Shown piece after piece: positions 14,743-27,915 of a DNA stretch of 64,000 bases; within the stretch, counting starts at the first letter, position 1; each line of letters opens with the position of its first letter. The translations under genes and the position numbers were made by a program. The DNA comes from Atrina japonica. Lineage: Eukaryota; Mollusca; Bivalvia; Pterioida; Pinnidae. The notes beneath the pieces were generated by a model. It was not told where the DNA came from. It searched no databases and saw only the letters and a list, made by a program, of their open reading frames with translations. The DNA is taken from the NCBI GenBank assembly GCA_030159075.1, contig BROG01000132.1, positions 682,001 through 746,000 on the forward strand. Direction: 5' to 3'.

Positions 14743-14852
14743 CCTCCATGGCACCTGATCCCACCCCTTGGATTCCAGAGGTCCGTGTTTGTCCATTTTG
14801 CCGGATTTGTATCTGTGTCCTATACTTTGGTATCTGAAATGTTTTATATATT
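14743..14852 (+). mobile_element. Retroelement A-tail, internally deleted
   Basis: CCATGGCACCTGATCCCACC to TTTGGTATCTGAAATG. About 25 bp of the usual CTGGACATCCTAAAGATT segment are missing. Confidence 0.8.
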
Positions 14853-15440
14853 CAAAATTGTATTTGACCTTTTGACCTTTTATCTGTTACTTGAGTTTTA
14901 CTTAAACGAAAAAAGCTAGATGTTTTACGTAAGGTCATTTATAGCCTACATAAAGGTTATTTTTTGTAAGATATCACTTTCTATTTGGGAACTCTATTTT
15001 TAATATTTTGGTTATATTAATTAAGTCTAATGTCGTAATAGATCAGATCTTGAGCAAATGTTTTGGTCTTTTTATTCAAAACTATAAGTGACATTCGCAA
15101 TTGTTCTTCTATAACTAATTTGCCGTACTCCAATGGACATGCAGTTTCGATCCATTTGTTCTTCTTCATTTTCACTTATGATATTCATATACTGAGGCAT
15201 GAGTTGCACTCAATGATAAGATGCTATCACAGGGATAAGAATAATTCTGTTTATAGTCAGTAATTCACAAATGTTCGGTCAATATTATGTCTATACACAT
15301 GTACTTGCAATTGGCATGTTTTACTAACTACATGTACATGTATAATATTGAGTTACTTGTTTCGAATCCTCTGTATCGATTGTGAAACAATCTTCTGTAT
15401 AAACAAATTTTAAGTCTTAATTTGTATACTTATTTAACTA
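14853..15440. other. Mostly featureless; C-segment fragment
   Basis: AT-rich. Near 15040-15090, ATCTTGAGCAAATGTTTTGG resembles the C segment described at 22500-22700. Nothing else recognised. Confidence 0.4.
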
Positions 15441-15775
15441 CAATGAAACTTGTATATAACGACCTCCTTAAAGACCGGTCTTTATATGGAGATGGTCTTT
15501 ATATAGAGGTTGATTTGTAGATAGGTAACTGCTAAAGCATGTTTAACTGTATTTTAACAATTTTATAAACATTATAAGTCATATAAGTTATATATACTAT
15601 GTATACATATTAAGAAAGCCTTGCTGACTATATAAAGTAATCTGATTTGCGAGGTGGTCTGTTAAGTCTGGGTCTGGACTTAGTGAATATTTATTAAGAA
15701 ATGCTCAAGAGATTGAATGTTTAGGATTTTGAGGGTGGTCCCTAATCGAAGTGGTCCTTAGACAAGGTTCTACTG
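15441..15775. mobile_element. Tc1/pogo-like MITE, TA-flanked
   Basis: Flanked by TA on both sides. Left end CAATGAAACTTGTATATAAC; right end in reverse complement CAGTAGAACCTTGTCTAAGG. This is the CAGTNGAACCTYG type of terminal repeat. Inside are complementary GACC...GGTC blocks. Confidence 0.7.
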
Positions 15776-16002
15776 TATATATAATTATATATATATATAT
15801 ATGGTCGACTCTGTGACAGCATAAGTTTGAAGTTTGATCATATTTATATTTCAATGGACTTTGAGTTCCGAATATCCGTTTTTTCTCCGTTGTGCGAAGT
15901 TATACTATAATTACAATTTATGGATTTGTTGAAACGGAATTGTAATAAGTTAAAATGAATTATTAAACCGTTTTAATCAATTTTTATTTAAACAGATATA
16001 GA

Positions 16003-16382
16003 TATAAAATCTCAGATACCAAAGTATAAATCTTCAGGAAATCCAGAAAACATATGCAAATCTGGTAAACATAGAACAAACATGGACTTTTGGAAATCCA
16101 GAAGTGGGATCAGGTGACATGGAGGTGTAAGCATCCCCTGTTGTCCGGTCACACCCGTCGTGAGTCCACAGTCAAATCAAAATGAAATACGTGAGGAACG
16201 AATCCTCGTCACAAATGGTACAGACGGCTCAACAATTACTATCGAACAGGCGACTCAATATTTCATTTAGTGAAACAGAGTAATCGCAAAGAAGACTATT
16301 AAACCGACCGTAAAATTTGCGGTTTTCGATATCCCTGTGTCAATGATTTGTCAGTGAGTAGCTTTACCTCTGTATGTTGAAC
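16003..16382 (-). mobile_element. Retroelement 3' untranslated region and A-tail
   Basis: A-tail followed in reverse by the untranslated stretch GAATCCTCGTCACA, GCGACTCAATATTTCATTTA, GAAACAGAGTAATCGCA and the RT C-terminal end (TATCCCTGTGTCAATGA). Confidence 0.85.
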
Positions 16383-17762
<1,380 letters not shown>

Positions 17763-17914
17763 TGATATTAGACCTCATGACGGAAAAACAAAAGATGGAA
17801 TTCTGTAGGAAACCTAATTCGAAAACAAAACCTTTAATCCTTTAAAACAGATAGAGAGTGTTTCCTATCTAGGGAATGTCAGATAGTATTCTGGAGTACG
17901 ACCGCAGACAGTTA

Positions 17915-18127
17915 ATCCCTTTCGCCAATCGTGCTTGTCACCGAATTTGACCTTTTCACCGAGTCAGACCTTTTCACCGACTTTGACCTTTTGAATGAAC
18001 TAGAAAGGTTTCCATGGAGCATTTGCAACGGGTGTGGCATGCCAGCAGGAGACGCTGACTCCTTCTTGACACCTGGTCCTATCCCGTTTTGGATTCGCAA
18101 TTGTTTTCTTGTTGAGACCATTTAAAC
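17915..18127 (-). mobile_element. B segment with retained Lys/Arg/Ser-rich reading frame
   Basis: On the minus strand ATG at 18119-18121 opens 69 codons: MVSTRKQLRIQNGIGPGVKK, a Pro/His-containing middle, then a repeated KRSxSVKRS motif, ending near 17912. The same wording recurs in diverged copies at 25625-25800, 25975-26165, 35041-35200 and 35984-36150, so it is a dispersed element. It may be the start of the first reading frame of the A-tail retroelement, because copies adjoin inverted A-tails. No known domain recognised. Confidence 0.55.
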
Positions 18128-18414
18128 ATCTAATTTGTAGTGTTCTAATGGACGTCATTTTAACTTCTAACTGATAGGCAAATACAGAAAATATAGTATT
18201 TTATGAAACTTGATTTCGACAAATTTAGGACGTTCTCTGAGACGTTGTAGGTAAAAATTTGTGGCACTTTACCTACAGCTTTTGATTTCTCCATATCAGT
18301 GAAGAACGATTGAACAAATTAATGAAATATTAGTATTGGAAAATGAATATCTGGATTGGACAAGAGTACAATGGTTGCCTACGTATTGCGACAATATACA
18401 AACACTGTCGAGCC

Positions 18415-18535
18415 GGCCTGGGTAAGTCGGTAGCGCGCTCGACTGAGGTTCCGTGTCACAGTAGGTGTCTGCACGTTAAAGAACCCTAACTACTCAATGG
18501 CCGAAAGTGCCGAGCATAGGCCAAACTTTGAAATG
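18415..18535 (+). mobile_element. Second SINE type, fragment
   Basis: GGTAAGTCGGTAGCGCGCTC looks like a tRNA-derived box A head. It is followed by GCACGTTAAAGAACCC and GCCGAAAGTGCCGAGCATAG. Not related to the main SINE family here. Confidence 0.6.
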
Positions 18536-18584
18536 TGTGAAATATAACTCCATATGCGGGTGATTGTGGGTTTTTTATTTCTTA

Positions 18585-18796
18585 AATGTGGAAATTTAAA
18601 GATGGGAAAGCCGAAATGGTCGCGTTTGTCGTAATTTCCCGTCTGTGTCTACAGTAAGTAAAATGTCTAAGTATGAAGCGTGTGTGCTTGATTCTGTTGT
18701 CTCTTTAATTCCTAGTACGCTGGGATATATCGCATTGACATATGTATGAAAATTGTCATTATTAATTGACAAAACGTCGTCGATATATCTAAATGT

Positions 18797-18800
<4 letters not shown>
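18585..18800 (-). mobile_element. Retroelement RT fragment (YIDD motif)
   Basis: The minus-strand reading frame gives FRYIDDVLSINNDNFHTYVN, then AIYPS..GIKETTESSTHASYLDILL and TVDTDGKL. YIDD is the catalytic motif of the reverse-transcriptase palm. The frame then breaks. The fragment abuts an (AT)n array on its 5' side and lacks the A-tail. The RT clade cannot be fixed by eye. Confidence 0.85.
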
Positions 18801-18850
<50 letters not shown>

Positions 18851-18869
18851 CATACACACACGTGTGTTT

Positions 18870-18941
<72 letters not shown>
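18799..18941. repeat. (AT)n then (GT)n microsatellites
   Basis: (AT)n 18799-18845, a short ACAC/GTGTGTTTT transition, then (GT)n to 18941. Confidence 0.97.
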
Positions 18942-18943
<2 letters not shown>

Positions 18944-19436
18944 GATACGTTTACTGTGCTGTGGTATGTCAGCGGATTTTGTTTTCTTTGTGATGTGTTT
19001 TACGTTTGAATTCTCCAGCCATTTCTGACGCAGGGATGTTCATTTACTAATTCACACGTTTGCAGATGTCAAATTAATTTTCTGTTTGTAATTTCAAAGA
19101 TGTATATTAGGTTTATTCCATGTTGCAACAAGGAACACGTCCAAGTTTTGTATTTGTGCATATAAAGCCGTGAACCGACCAAACCGGATCCTTTTCAGCA
19201 AATGTGAAATCGATTATGCAGCTTCTGCAACAGATATTCATTTCACAGATTTTTATTGGGTGTTGGCGAAACATTGGAAATATCTTTGACAGGTGTATCA
19301 TTTATGTGAACTGAAATTGACGAGAACAAAATATCAACAATTAGCACGTGATTAAACACAGTCTGTATCTTCGGATAAAAAATACCAGACACCTGTCAAT
19401 CAAATATCTCATTATCATGGCTCTATACATTTGCCT

Positions 19437-19650
19437 TTTTGTACACTTGTCACTGTGTTTGTACATTTTTCATCGTGTTTGTACACTTCTTATTGCGTTT
19501 GTACACTTTCCTCTGTGTCTGTACAGTTGTGTTTGTAGTACATTTTTCTCTATACAGTTTTCACTGAGTTTTGTATATTTGCCACTGTGTTTGTAAACTT
19601 GCCACTGTGTCTGTACACTTGTCACTGTGTTTGTGCTTGTCATGGTGTTA
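19437..19650. repeat. ~21-bp diverged minisatellite
   Basis: About nine units like TTGTACACTTGTCACTGTGT with variations (ATTTTTCATCG, CTTCTTATTGCG, ATTTGCCACTGTG). Confidence 0.8.
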
Positions 19651-19679
19651 ATACATTGTTCAGTAATTATTTCCACTGT

Positions 19680-19713
<34 letters not shown>

Positions 19714-19718
19714 CACAT
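19680..19718. repeat. (CA)n microsatellite
   Basis: Nearly pure CA tract with one G interruption. Confidence 0.95.
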
Positions 19719-19720
19719 AG

Positions 19721-19840
19721 ATATATTCAACTCCGCTTATAACGAGACCCTGTATAACGAAGTACCGGTTATAGCGAGGGAAGTTCTGACAATATACTAA
19801 AGAAATACACTCCCTTCCAGTTCGTTATAAGTGGATATAT
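19721..19840. mobile_element. 120-bp MITE with TATAACGA ends
   Basis: Left ATATTCAACTCCGCTTATAA (then CGA); right in reverse complement ATATCCACTTATAACGAACT. Resembles other pogo/Tc1-type miniature elements. Confidence 0.6.
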
Positions 19841-21449
19841 TCACGATAAGATATCTATATCAGACCTTTAACTTGAGTGGCAACAGGATCAAGATCAAAA
19901 TCTATCCATTCCCAGCTTAATGTCATTGTATGGTTTCTCTTTAAATGTATACTGTTATTTTGTATTTGATGTTATTTCTAATGCATAACGTCAGTGATAT
20001 CAAAAACCTAAAAATCACAATGTGCAATGCTGAAACTGAATCCAAGTTACCTGCGAAAGCAATGCAACGGATTTTTTTGCAATCGATTCATAAGCTTAGT
20101 AAAGTTTGATAACATTTGCTACTTAATTTAGAACTATTCTTTTAAAGGAGAAAATATGATGTTTTGATAAGATAATTATGTACACAATTTCCTTTTCAAT
20201 TTTGAAATGATAATTTATCTAAACACCATTTTATATTTTGTTCTGTTTATTCAGTTTCGTTATGTACAATGGTTTGGAGAAAGGGCACTGCGCTTCACGA
20301 AAAAAAAAAATTCAAATTTTGTCTGGATAGTTTAATTATTTAGAAAAAAAATTGGTTATAGACACTTATAAACAAGCTTTTCAGTCTCTTGCGATCCATC
20401 AATCTGTCGATATTTATCTGCCATCAAACAATGTACTCACAAACTCAATATGAATTCATACTTTGAAATCAATAAATGCTAAATCTGTTTATTTTATAAA
20501 TGTAAATTGATTATCGAATTGTTCGCTGTGAGTGCACTTTATGCTCTAGTGTCAGTTATTATGCAATGGGACATTTATTACGACGGAATACTAATGAACG
20601 CTAAAATTTTTACTGAATCACGAAATTAAATAGCGTTTAGACTAATTTACCTTGTCACATTTCTAAAGCAAATTGTTTAATTTACGATCTTTATTAAAAC
20701 GACATATTTGAAGTAAAATAGTAGAGAAATCATGGCAGGAATGTTTTAGATTAATTAACATTTAAATCGATAATGTGTTTTACTGCAAATAGACTAGATG
20801 GTTCTATCAAAAGGAATAACATTGGCTTCAAAATGAATTAATTTATGACTAATTCGTTGGAAATCTACCAAACTGAACTAAAAAGATCCAGAATACGTTA
20901 TTCAATCAGAAATTGACATCAAAATGTTGACATGAAAGTTTATTCATAATCACTTTTTCATTTGGTCTTGAAAATACATCGTTTCAAGGTAAAAATGAAG
21001 AAGAAACAACGGATATAAGAAACTCAAAGTCCATTAGAATATACATATTTGATATTACAACGGTCTGTTGAAGAACAATTGCTAATCTCACATTACTATT
21101 TTGTATTTCAGTTTGTAGAGAAAACTTGTCACTATGTACTCCACGTATGTCGTAATTCTGAAAATGAAAAATGGTAATTTAAAGATTTGATATAGGGCTA
21201 TTACCCAAAATTAATGTTAAGTGTTTAAAGAAAATGGCTTTATTGTTATAAGTAATGAAATCTAAGTGGATTAACATTTTAATTAATCTGAAAATGTATA
21301 TGACGAAATCCTGAAGTATGTGAATTCTATTCAGTTTAATGGATTTTAGTGAAAACATTTCTCGATGTTTCAAACTATTGCTAAAGTCCCATAAAATTTT
21401 CGAAATAATCACATTATCTATAGATTCCTGATATTCTTGTGACAAAAGT
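19841..21449. other. No recognisable feature
   Basis: Strongly AT-rich. Short frames only, including an 88-codon minus-strand frame (21179-21445) with no known motif. Confidence 0.45.
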
Positions 21450-21545
21450 AGTTTACCACCTGTATATTAAATGTTCATAGTTTGAACATGCCCTGGTATA
21501 TAGGATCAGATGTGAGATATAAACACCAAAAAGCAGGCGAAATCC
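21450..21545 (-). mobile_element. Retroelement fragment (RT C-terminal region), inverted
   Basis: GAGATATAAACACCAAAAAG and the preceding TTAAATGTTCATAGTTTGAA match, in minus orientation, the coding part seen at 41750-41840. It lies head to head with the next entry. Confidence 0.65.
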
Positions 21546-21554
21546 GCTTCATAC

Positions 21555-21866
21555 AAAAAAAAAAAATTTCCGCGAATTTTACAGTCGGTATAATAGTCTT
21601 CTTTGCGTTTACTGTTGAGTCGTCTGTACCAATTGTGACGAGGATATCTCCCTCACCTATTTTATTTAAAACTATCTATATAATTATTTGACTGTGGACT
21701 CACGGCAAATATGACCGGTCATCACGGGATGTTTATTCCTCCATGGCACCTAATCCCACCTGTAAACTTCCAGAGGTCTGTGTTTGTCCACCTTCACCAT
21801 ATTTGTATATATGTTATGGATATCCTGTAAATTTATACTTTGGTATCTGATTATTTTATATTTTTT
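21555..21866 (+). mobile_element. Retroelement 3' region and A-tail
   Basis: Begins near the poly-A-like tract with CGCGAATTTTACAGTCGGTA, passes CAATTGTGACGAGGAT, and has a complete tail to TTTGGTATCTGATTATTTTA. The orientation is opposite to the adjoining fragment. Confidence 0.8.
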
Positions 21867-22499
21867 CAGTTTGAAAGGGGTTTTCTGGTTCTATTATTAT
21901 GGAAGTCATACATCTTTATTAAGATGATAAGAACCAGGAAGCTGTAAGGATAGCATTGCCAGAAAAATGCCAAGTACACGAGTACACGGTGATTTATTGA
22001 GTTAAGTCTCGTGATCAGATTGGAATACGACAAATATTCGATGACATATAACTATCAACCAATTGTGAAGACAATGCCATATTAAAATTTAAAGAACATG
22101 CAACTCCGTTATATGGGTTATTTATTCTATTAAATGTAAAAACAATGTACTACATTGCATTACGGAGAAATAGTAACAATATACATGTACGTAAAAGCTT
22201 GGGAAGAATTTTTCCAAGTAAATGATGCAACAAAACGATTGCAGTCTATCCAAACAAAGTCACTTCTCAATCATGTACTTAGTTCCAGATTTGCAGTTTG
22301 CATTTGACATATGATTTTGTATTTTTAATTATATTTATAACTACTAAATCGTTGGCATTGCTGGTGGACCGTTTGACTCCCCCGGGGTATACACAAACAG
22401 AGGACCTGGTTTTTCGGTACCAGTCGAATATTTTATACTTAAGTAATATTTTGTTCAGATACCATCAATTAGATTCTAAACTACTACAAAGTTAAGATA

Positions 22500-22700
22500 T
22501 TCATTTTACAGTTGGTTTTCTTAGGTGATTTGGTAATACATTTAGATTTATTATTTGGCCTTGTATGACACCACTTTTTCTTTCGAAAATATACATTTAT
22601 ATTAAATTCGATCTCAACTGATGAAGACTTCTGGACAAAATCGATCGTCTTGAGCATTTGTTTTGGCCTTTTTTTTTATATACATCTACAAATTTGGTAT
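22500..22700 (-). repeat. C segment (leader-like dispersed repeat)
   Basis: Contains TTTGGCCTTGTATGACACCA, CTTTTTCTTTCGAAAATATA, CTCAACTGATGAAGACTTCT and CGATCGTCTTGAGCATTTGT. The block GAAGAC...CGATCGTCTT can pair imperfectly. Related copies: 15040, 34390-34620, 35200-35290, 48640-48830, 55160-55225, 63540-63650. Confidence 0.65.
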
Positions 22701-23378
22701 TGTTAACAATATTCAAATAACAAATATTCATACACGCATATTACCAGACGTTTTAACAAAATTTGTCGAATTTTAGTTCGAATTCAAACTAACTAACTAT
22801 CTAACTGTTTGTCTGTCTATCTATCTATCTTATATATACTACTTAAATATTCAAATGTAAGTACATCTTGACTACTGAGAATATCTTCAACATTCAGACA
22901 TTAACAAATACATAAACCTCACATTAGATTATACATTCTATCCCCCACTTCTTTTTATTATCTGTTTTTCTGTAATAATGACGACCTTTCTGCACGTTAT
23001 TAGAATGATCGTGTTCAGCACGTCTACACATTATCTAACATTCCATACTTAACAGAAATGTTGGCAGAGAACACATTGATGGCAACGGACGGGACACATT
23101 TGAAGAGTAGACAACACAAATATCTTAGTGACGCCGATCAAGTTGTAATCAATGTTATACTTTCTGTTTAATAGCCTGAAATGAATTTTATGGAGTGATT
23201 TTAGAAAACATGATGTGTGATGGTTTATTTTTAGCTAGAGAATATAAACAATTGATTAGATAACCATCGAATTAAAGAGTCCATTTTACAAGTTTTGTCA
23301 CACTTAATCTAAATTACATGAGAGGGGGAAATAAGGAGGGAATCCTAATTGAGAACTGGATAATGAAGTCATGAACAT
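22701..23378. other. No recognisable feature
   Basis: AT-rich, with a short (CTAT)n tract near 22817-22832. Confidence 0.45.
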
Positions 23379-23386
23379 TATATATA

Positions 23387-23471
<85 letters not shown>
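23379..23471. repeat. (AT)n microsatellite
   Basis: About 90 bp of AT with one ATTA interruption. Confidence 0.96.
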
Positions 23472-23476
<5 letters not shown>

Positions 23477-23549
23477 CACGTGTTGAAAAATATTATTATA
23501 TTATTCTATGAAATTATCATGCAGATAATAATACCGTCAATAGATAAAC

Positions 23550-23665
23550 AGACATATATAGATAGACAAGCAGATAGATAGATAGATAGATAGATACACA
23601 AAATAATAAATGGAGAGAAATACATATGCATACACACAAATATACACACACGCACATATAGCTAG
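23550..23665. repeat. GATA/CACA-rich low-complexity tract
   Basis: Runs of GATA at 23572-23596 followed by ACACACAAATATACACACAC sequence. Confidence 0.8.
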
Positions 23666-23754
23666 TTAGACAGATAGACAGTTTTGCATACATTACATAA
23701 TCATCCGGTTTGGTTTTTGACAAGACTACCGACTCATGATTAGATGTTACCTGT

Positions 23755-24003
23755 CATCAGAGATGGTTCACTCATCTTTGGTACCTGGTCTCACCTGAGT
23801 ATTTTCCAGAGGTTTGCCCACTGTACTTTGTGACGTTATAGTTCCTTTAGGATTTTACCTTAGCTTAGATATCTATGCCATCAGAGATGGTTCACTCATC
23901 TTTGGTACCTGGTCCCACCTAAGTATTTTCCAGAGGTTTGCCCACTGTACTTTGTGACGTTACAGTTCCTTTAAGATTTTGCCTTAACTAAGATATCTAT
24001 GCC
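23755..24003 (+). repeat. 124-bp tandem duplication related to the A-tail
   Basis: CATCAGAGATGGTTCACTCA starts at 23755 and again at 23879. The two units are almost identical through ATATCTATGCC. Each contains GGTACCTGGTC(T/C)CACCT and TTTTCCAGAGGTTTGCCCAC, a diverged relative of the A-tail hairpin region. Confidence 0.88.
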
Positions 24004-25087
24004 TTGTCTGGAAATTATGTGAACTTTAGATTTAGAGACGTGAATTTTTATATGTCTGAGAGTTGGGCGTGGATAAGGGGTGCGGAGAGACTTAAACCCT
24101 AAATGCCAATAATCTTTTAGTGTCTCTATCATCAATAATGATGGGGAATATTTAAGTCAGTTTTTAATGTTAAGAGAAACTTTCAGACTACTTAACAAAA
24201 TCCATATGTGTAAAATTGCAAAAAATATTGCACTGAAAATCCTCTGTCAATTTTGATAAATTCAGGTTAATTCATTATACAAATTGAGTTACACACGCAT
24301 TCCCCAAATACATGTTTATTGCCATTAATCAACATACAATGTATAATGTTTTCTAACGATAAATATTGAATTTCGACGAATGTTTACAAAACTGCAGCGT
24401 GTTATGACCCTCGAATTCCAAACAAAATTATTGGTAAACACATTACGTTAATTAAGAACAATATTCATGTTTATACTTGTTAGTAAAATTCCTACAGATA
24501 TTTCAGGTGTAACTTATTATTTATATAATTCGGAACTCGAAAAGTTAAACAGCTGCCTTTTACTGGTGGATCATTTTGGTAACTCCATCACCTAATTATT
24601 ATCTAGTAGTGAAAGAGAAATATGAATAATTCAGCAAAGATTGTACGGAAGGAATTCAAAATGCACTCAGAGTACACACTCTTCATAAATTAAATGAGAC
24701 AGGAAATGGGAAAGTCTGCATTAACTCATCTGATCTTGTTATCACAGTCAAGCACGTGCCCTGATGTTGAGAAGTGGAATATATCCGCCATTTGAGACAT
24801 ATAACATGAAATGTTTTTCATACTCAGAGAGATACATTTTTGTACTTTTTTAATGAATAAATGTCACTGAGTGTAATATCATAACAATATGAGATAAAAA
24901 TGGATAAATAAATCTTCAGGCCGGATCTTGGCACAGGAGAAAGAAAAATAGCAATTTAAAAGAGAAAAACATAAATCGATACAACACAATTATGCACTAT
25001 ATCACTACTGTTTCAAATTCAAAAGTGGAAACAATAACAAGCGATCAAATATGTAAAACATGCAGTGTATATTCCCCATTGTAAATA
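24004..25087. other. No recognisable feature
   Basis: AT-rich intergenic DNA. Confidence 0.45.
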
Positions 25088-25123
25088 TAAAACATCTCAG
25101 ATACCAAAGTATAATTGAATAAA

Positions 25124-25174
<51 letters not shown>

Positions 25175-25178
25175 TAAT
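25088..25178. repeat. A-tail stub followed by (AAT)n microsatellite
   Basis: 25088-25114 is the last ~25 bp of an A-tail (CTCAGATACCAAAGTATAA, minus). It runs directly into AAT repeats from about 25124. Confidence 0.85.
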
Positions 25179-25624
25179 TAAAAATAAAAATAACATATCA
25201 TATTTAAGTCTGTGAAAATATCAAACTTTGTTCCACTATTTATTTTATTGTATTCAATTATATTTGATCATGTATACATCATGTAGATGTTGTATATGCG
25301 AATTACTTTTCTTTTCAATTTGTCTAATTTATCGTAATGGAAAAAGTGATAAATAACCATTCTTCGTTATTATCCTTTAATTTTGAACTTTATCTGAAAT
25401 GTTGAGCATCTTGCTCCTCTATCACTGTATGTTTTCTATGACGTCCGCGCTCCCAGTGGATCTCTGTATGTGGACGATATCGCTCTGATATTTCATTGTA
25501 TTTGCCACAGATACATATATAAATATGTTAACAAGATCTTTGATATTTTGCATGTAAACTGTAAAGCTAAGTATTACTTATAAAAAGTATAATGAAGAAG
25601 TACAGGTGTATATCCGAAACTCCA

Positions 25625-25800
25625 AGTCTCAATACGAGGAACAATTGTGAATATCAAATGGGATGGAACCAAGTGCCAAGAAGGACTCAGCGTTTCCTGC
25701 CAGCATGCCATACCCGTCGTAAATGTCCCATGGAAACCCCTCAAGCTCGACAAAAAGACCAAGTTTGGTGAAAAGATCAAGCTCGGTGAAAAGGTAGATA
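25625..25800 (+). mobile_element. B segment copy
   Basis: Plus-strand copy. Reading it as at 17915-18127 keeps the phrases SNGMEPSAKKDSAFPASMP and KRPSLVKRSSSVKR, interrupted by stops. It is followed at once by an inverted A-tail. Confidence 0.6.
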
Positions 25801-25807
25801 TAACAAT

Positions 25808-25975
25808 ATAAAAATTTCAGATACCAAAGTATAAATCAATAGAATATCCAGGACATAGATACAAATCCGGTAAAAATGGACAAACACGGACCTCTAGAAA
25901 CCAAGAGGTGGGATCAGGTGCCATGGAGGAGTGAGCATCCCCTGTCGACCGGTCACACTGTGAGTCCATAACAAC
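25808..25975 (-). mobile_element. Retroelement A-tail between B segments
   Basis: Complete tail from TTTCAGATACCAAAGTATAA to CGACCGGTCACACTGTGAG. The hairpin reads CCTCTAGAAACCAAGAGG. Confidence 0.85.
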
Positions 25976-26165
25976 AGTTGCAACACGAAGAAAAATTGCG
26001 AATCCCAAACGAGTGGGAGCAGGAGTCCGTAAGGCGTCAGAGCTCCTGCCGCAACGTCCCATGGAAACCTCCCAAGGTCGATGAAAAGGTACATATTACA
26101 AAGGTCTAAACATGAAGAACAACTGAAAATTCCAAACGGGATGGGACGTCTTAAATTGTCAAAAT
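25976..26165 (+). mobile_element. B segment copy, partly duplicated
   Basis: CGAAGAAAAATTGCGAATCC, then GTCCCATGGAAACC and GATGAAAAGGTAC. A second partial start (GAAGAACAACTGAAAATTCC) follows at about 26114. Confidence 0.55.
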
Positions 26166-26691
26166 GCCACAATAAAAATATCTACAGGACTCTGTCGGTC
26201 TCTAGGTTCTGAATTTTGATGACAAAAATCGTTTATAATAAAGTTTATAATATAGTTTATTAATTTGAACTCAAATTAAACGTATGGTATGAAGTTTATT
26301 AATTTAATGATATTCAATTGAGGAGAACAAATATAGTTTTATTACACACATCTAAGCTATTTTATTGCAGCAACAAAACAAGTCATTGAATTGTATTCCC
26401 GATCCAGTGATGAAACGGAAATGACTGAAGATGAATGCCGGCATGCTTTATGTAAAGTTAAAAATTAAGATGGATGGGCCTATGAAATTCTAAAAGTGTT
26501 GTTTCGCAAAATATCATAAAATTCTATTTATTAATTGTTTTCTGACAAATTTCATTTACTAGAGAAATATATAGCAGGGTTAGAAATTTGCTAAATCCTA
26601 ACTGGAGAGAAACTGGAAAGAACCAATTGGATATAAGACGCGTAGAGGTATTGGGAAACACTCTTGTGCTTTGTGGAAATACATTTATTAA
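26166..26691. other. No recognisable feature
   Basis: AT-rich intergenic DNA. Confidence 0.4.
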
Positions 26692-26825
26692 TCTCAGTTA
26701 TCAAAGTATAAACCTTCAGGATGTCCAGGTACATATACAAATCTGGTGAATATTGGACAAACACGGTCCTCTGGGAATCCAGAGGTGGGATCAGGTGCAA
26801 TGGAGGACTAAGCATGCCCTGTCGA
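26692..26825 (-). mobile_element. Retroelement A-tail
   Basis: CTCAGTTATCAAAGTATAAA, CCTCTGGGAATCCAGAGG, GGTGGGATCAGGTGCAATGG. Truncated in the CCTGTCGA block. Confidence 0.85.
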
Positions 26826-27786
26826 TTTAAGTCGATTTAAGTCATGTTTAACTCAACAAACAACTATCCCACAGATATATTCACGCTATAATGATATTTT
26901 GACTTCAACTCAAAACACCTATCTGTATATATGTTCATTATTATGTCTATTTTCTATTTTTAGAACGTGTAACTTAATTTGCTGTTAACTATTGTCCGAT
27001 TGACAGAAGATGGTGGGGTGGAGTAACCGATTGATATATTGATGATTCTACTCACTTTTCGGTTATGACAAGCTGCAAGGGAAAACGTTTTATTCCTCAC
27101 TGTAAACTCTCTTATGTATAGTGACAAGTGGAAACCATTACTCCAGTCAGTGTAATTTTAATGTTATGCTTTATTACCTAAAATTCAAACTCGCCCATGT
27201 CAAGAAAGAGTTCACGAGACTCCACCCCGACAGATCCGTCAGGTTATATGGATTTTACTGTACTATTATTTAAATAAATGAAACGAATGCACATGTCACT
27301 CTTAAAATTTCTTAAATCAATTTTTATAGAAGCTCTTTGGTGTGTTTGTAAGAGTTGTACCTAATATATCATCCAAACTCTTAACACAAATTTTGCGTTG
27401 ATCATTTTTGTGTTGTGTTCCCTTATCAATTATTTTATGGTCAATAAAATGAATAACATTCCGTAAGATATTTGTGGAATAATTATACTTCATTACACCC
27501 CTCTATAGCTTTTTTATTAGATCACCAAAGAAACTATTTAAAGTATTTCCCTATGCAATAATAAAAAAACTGATAGCATGACAAGGGTACATATTGATGC
27601 TAAGCGTAAAACAACATTCATTTTACCTCCTGTGCTTGTCTTTTCGATTAAAAAGAGGTCCTGGAATTCTTCTAGATTGTATAAATATTTAATTCTGTTA
27701 AGTATATGAAATGAAAATATAGATATACTGATAGAAAAGGTAAGGTTTACCAAACTATTAGGAGTCATTTTTTTCCTTTATTAAAA
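26826..27786. other. No recognisable feature
   Basis: AT-rich, short frames only. Confidence 0.45.
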
Positions 27787-27915
27787 ATTCAACAATGTGT
27801 CAGTTATATGGTGGTGGCAAGTTTTTCAGTGGTGGAGAAAAGAACCTGACTACACTGTACCCAGGAAGAGACCAGCAGCCTTCCACGAGTAAACTGACAA
27901 ACTCACAAAATTAGC
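27787..27915 (-). mobile_element. SINE fragment (body)
   Basis: CAGTTATATGGTGGTGGCAA, CACTGTACCCAGGAAGAGAC and GCCTTCCACGAGTAAACTGA match the SINE body. The tRNA-like head is missing. Confidence 0.75.

Noticed and set aside
25817..26172. 81- and 92-codon minus-strand frames
   Set aside because: They cross the A-tail and B segments antisense to the likely element sense and show no conserved wording between copies.
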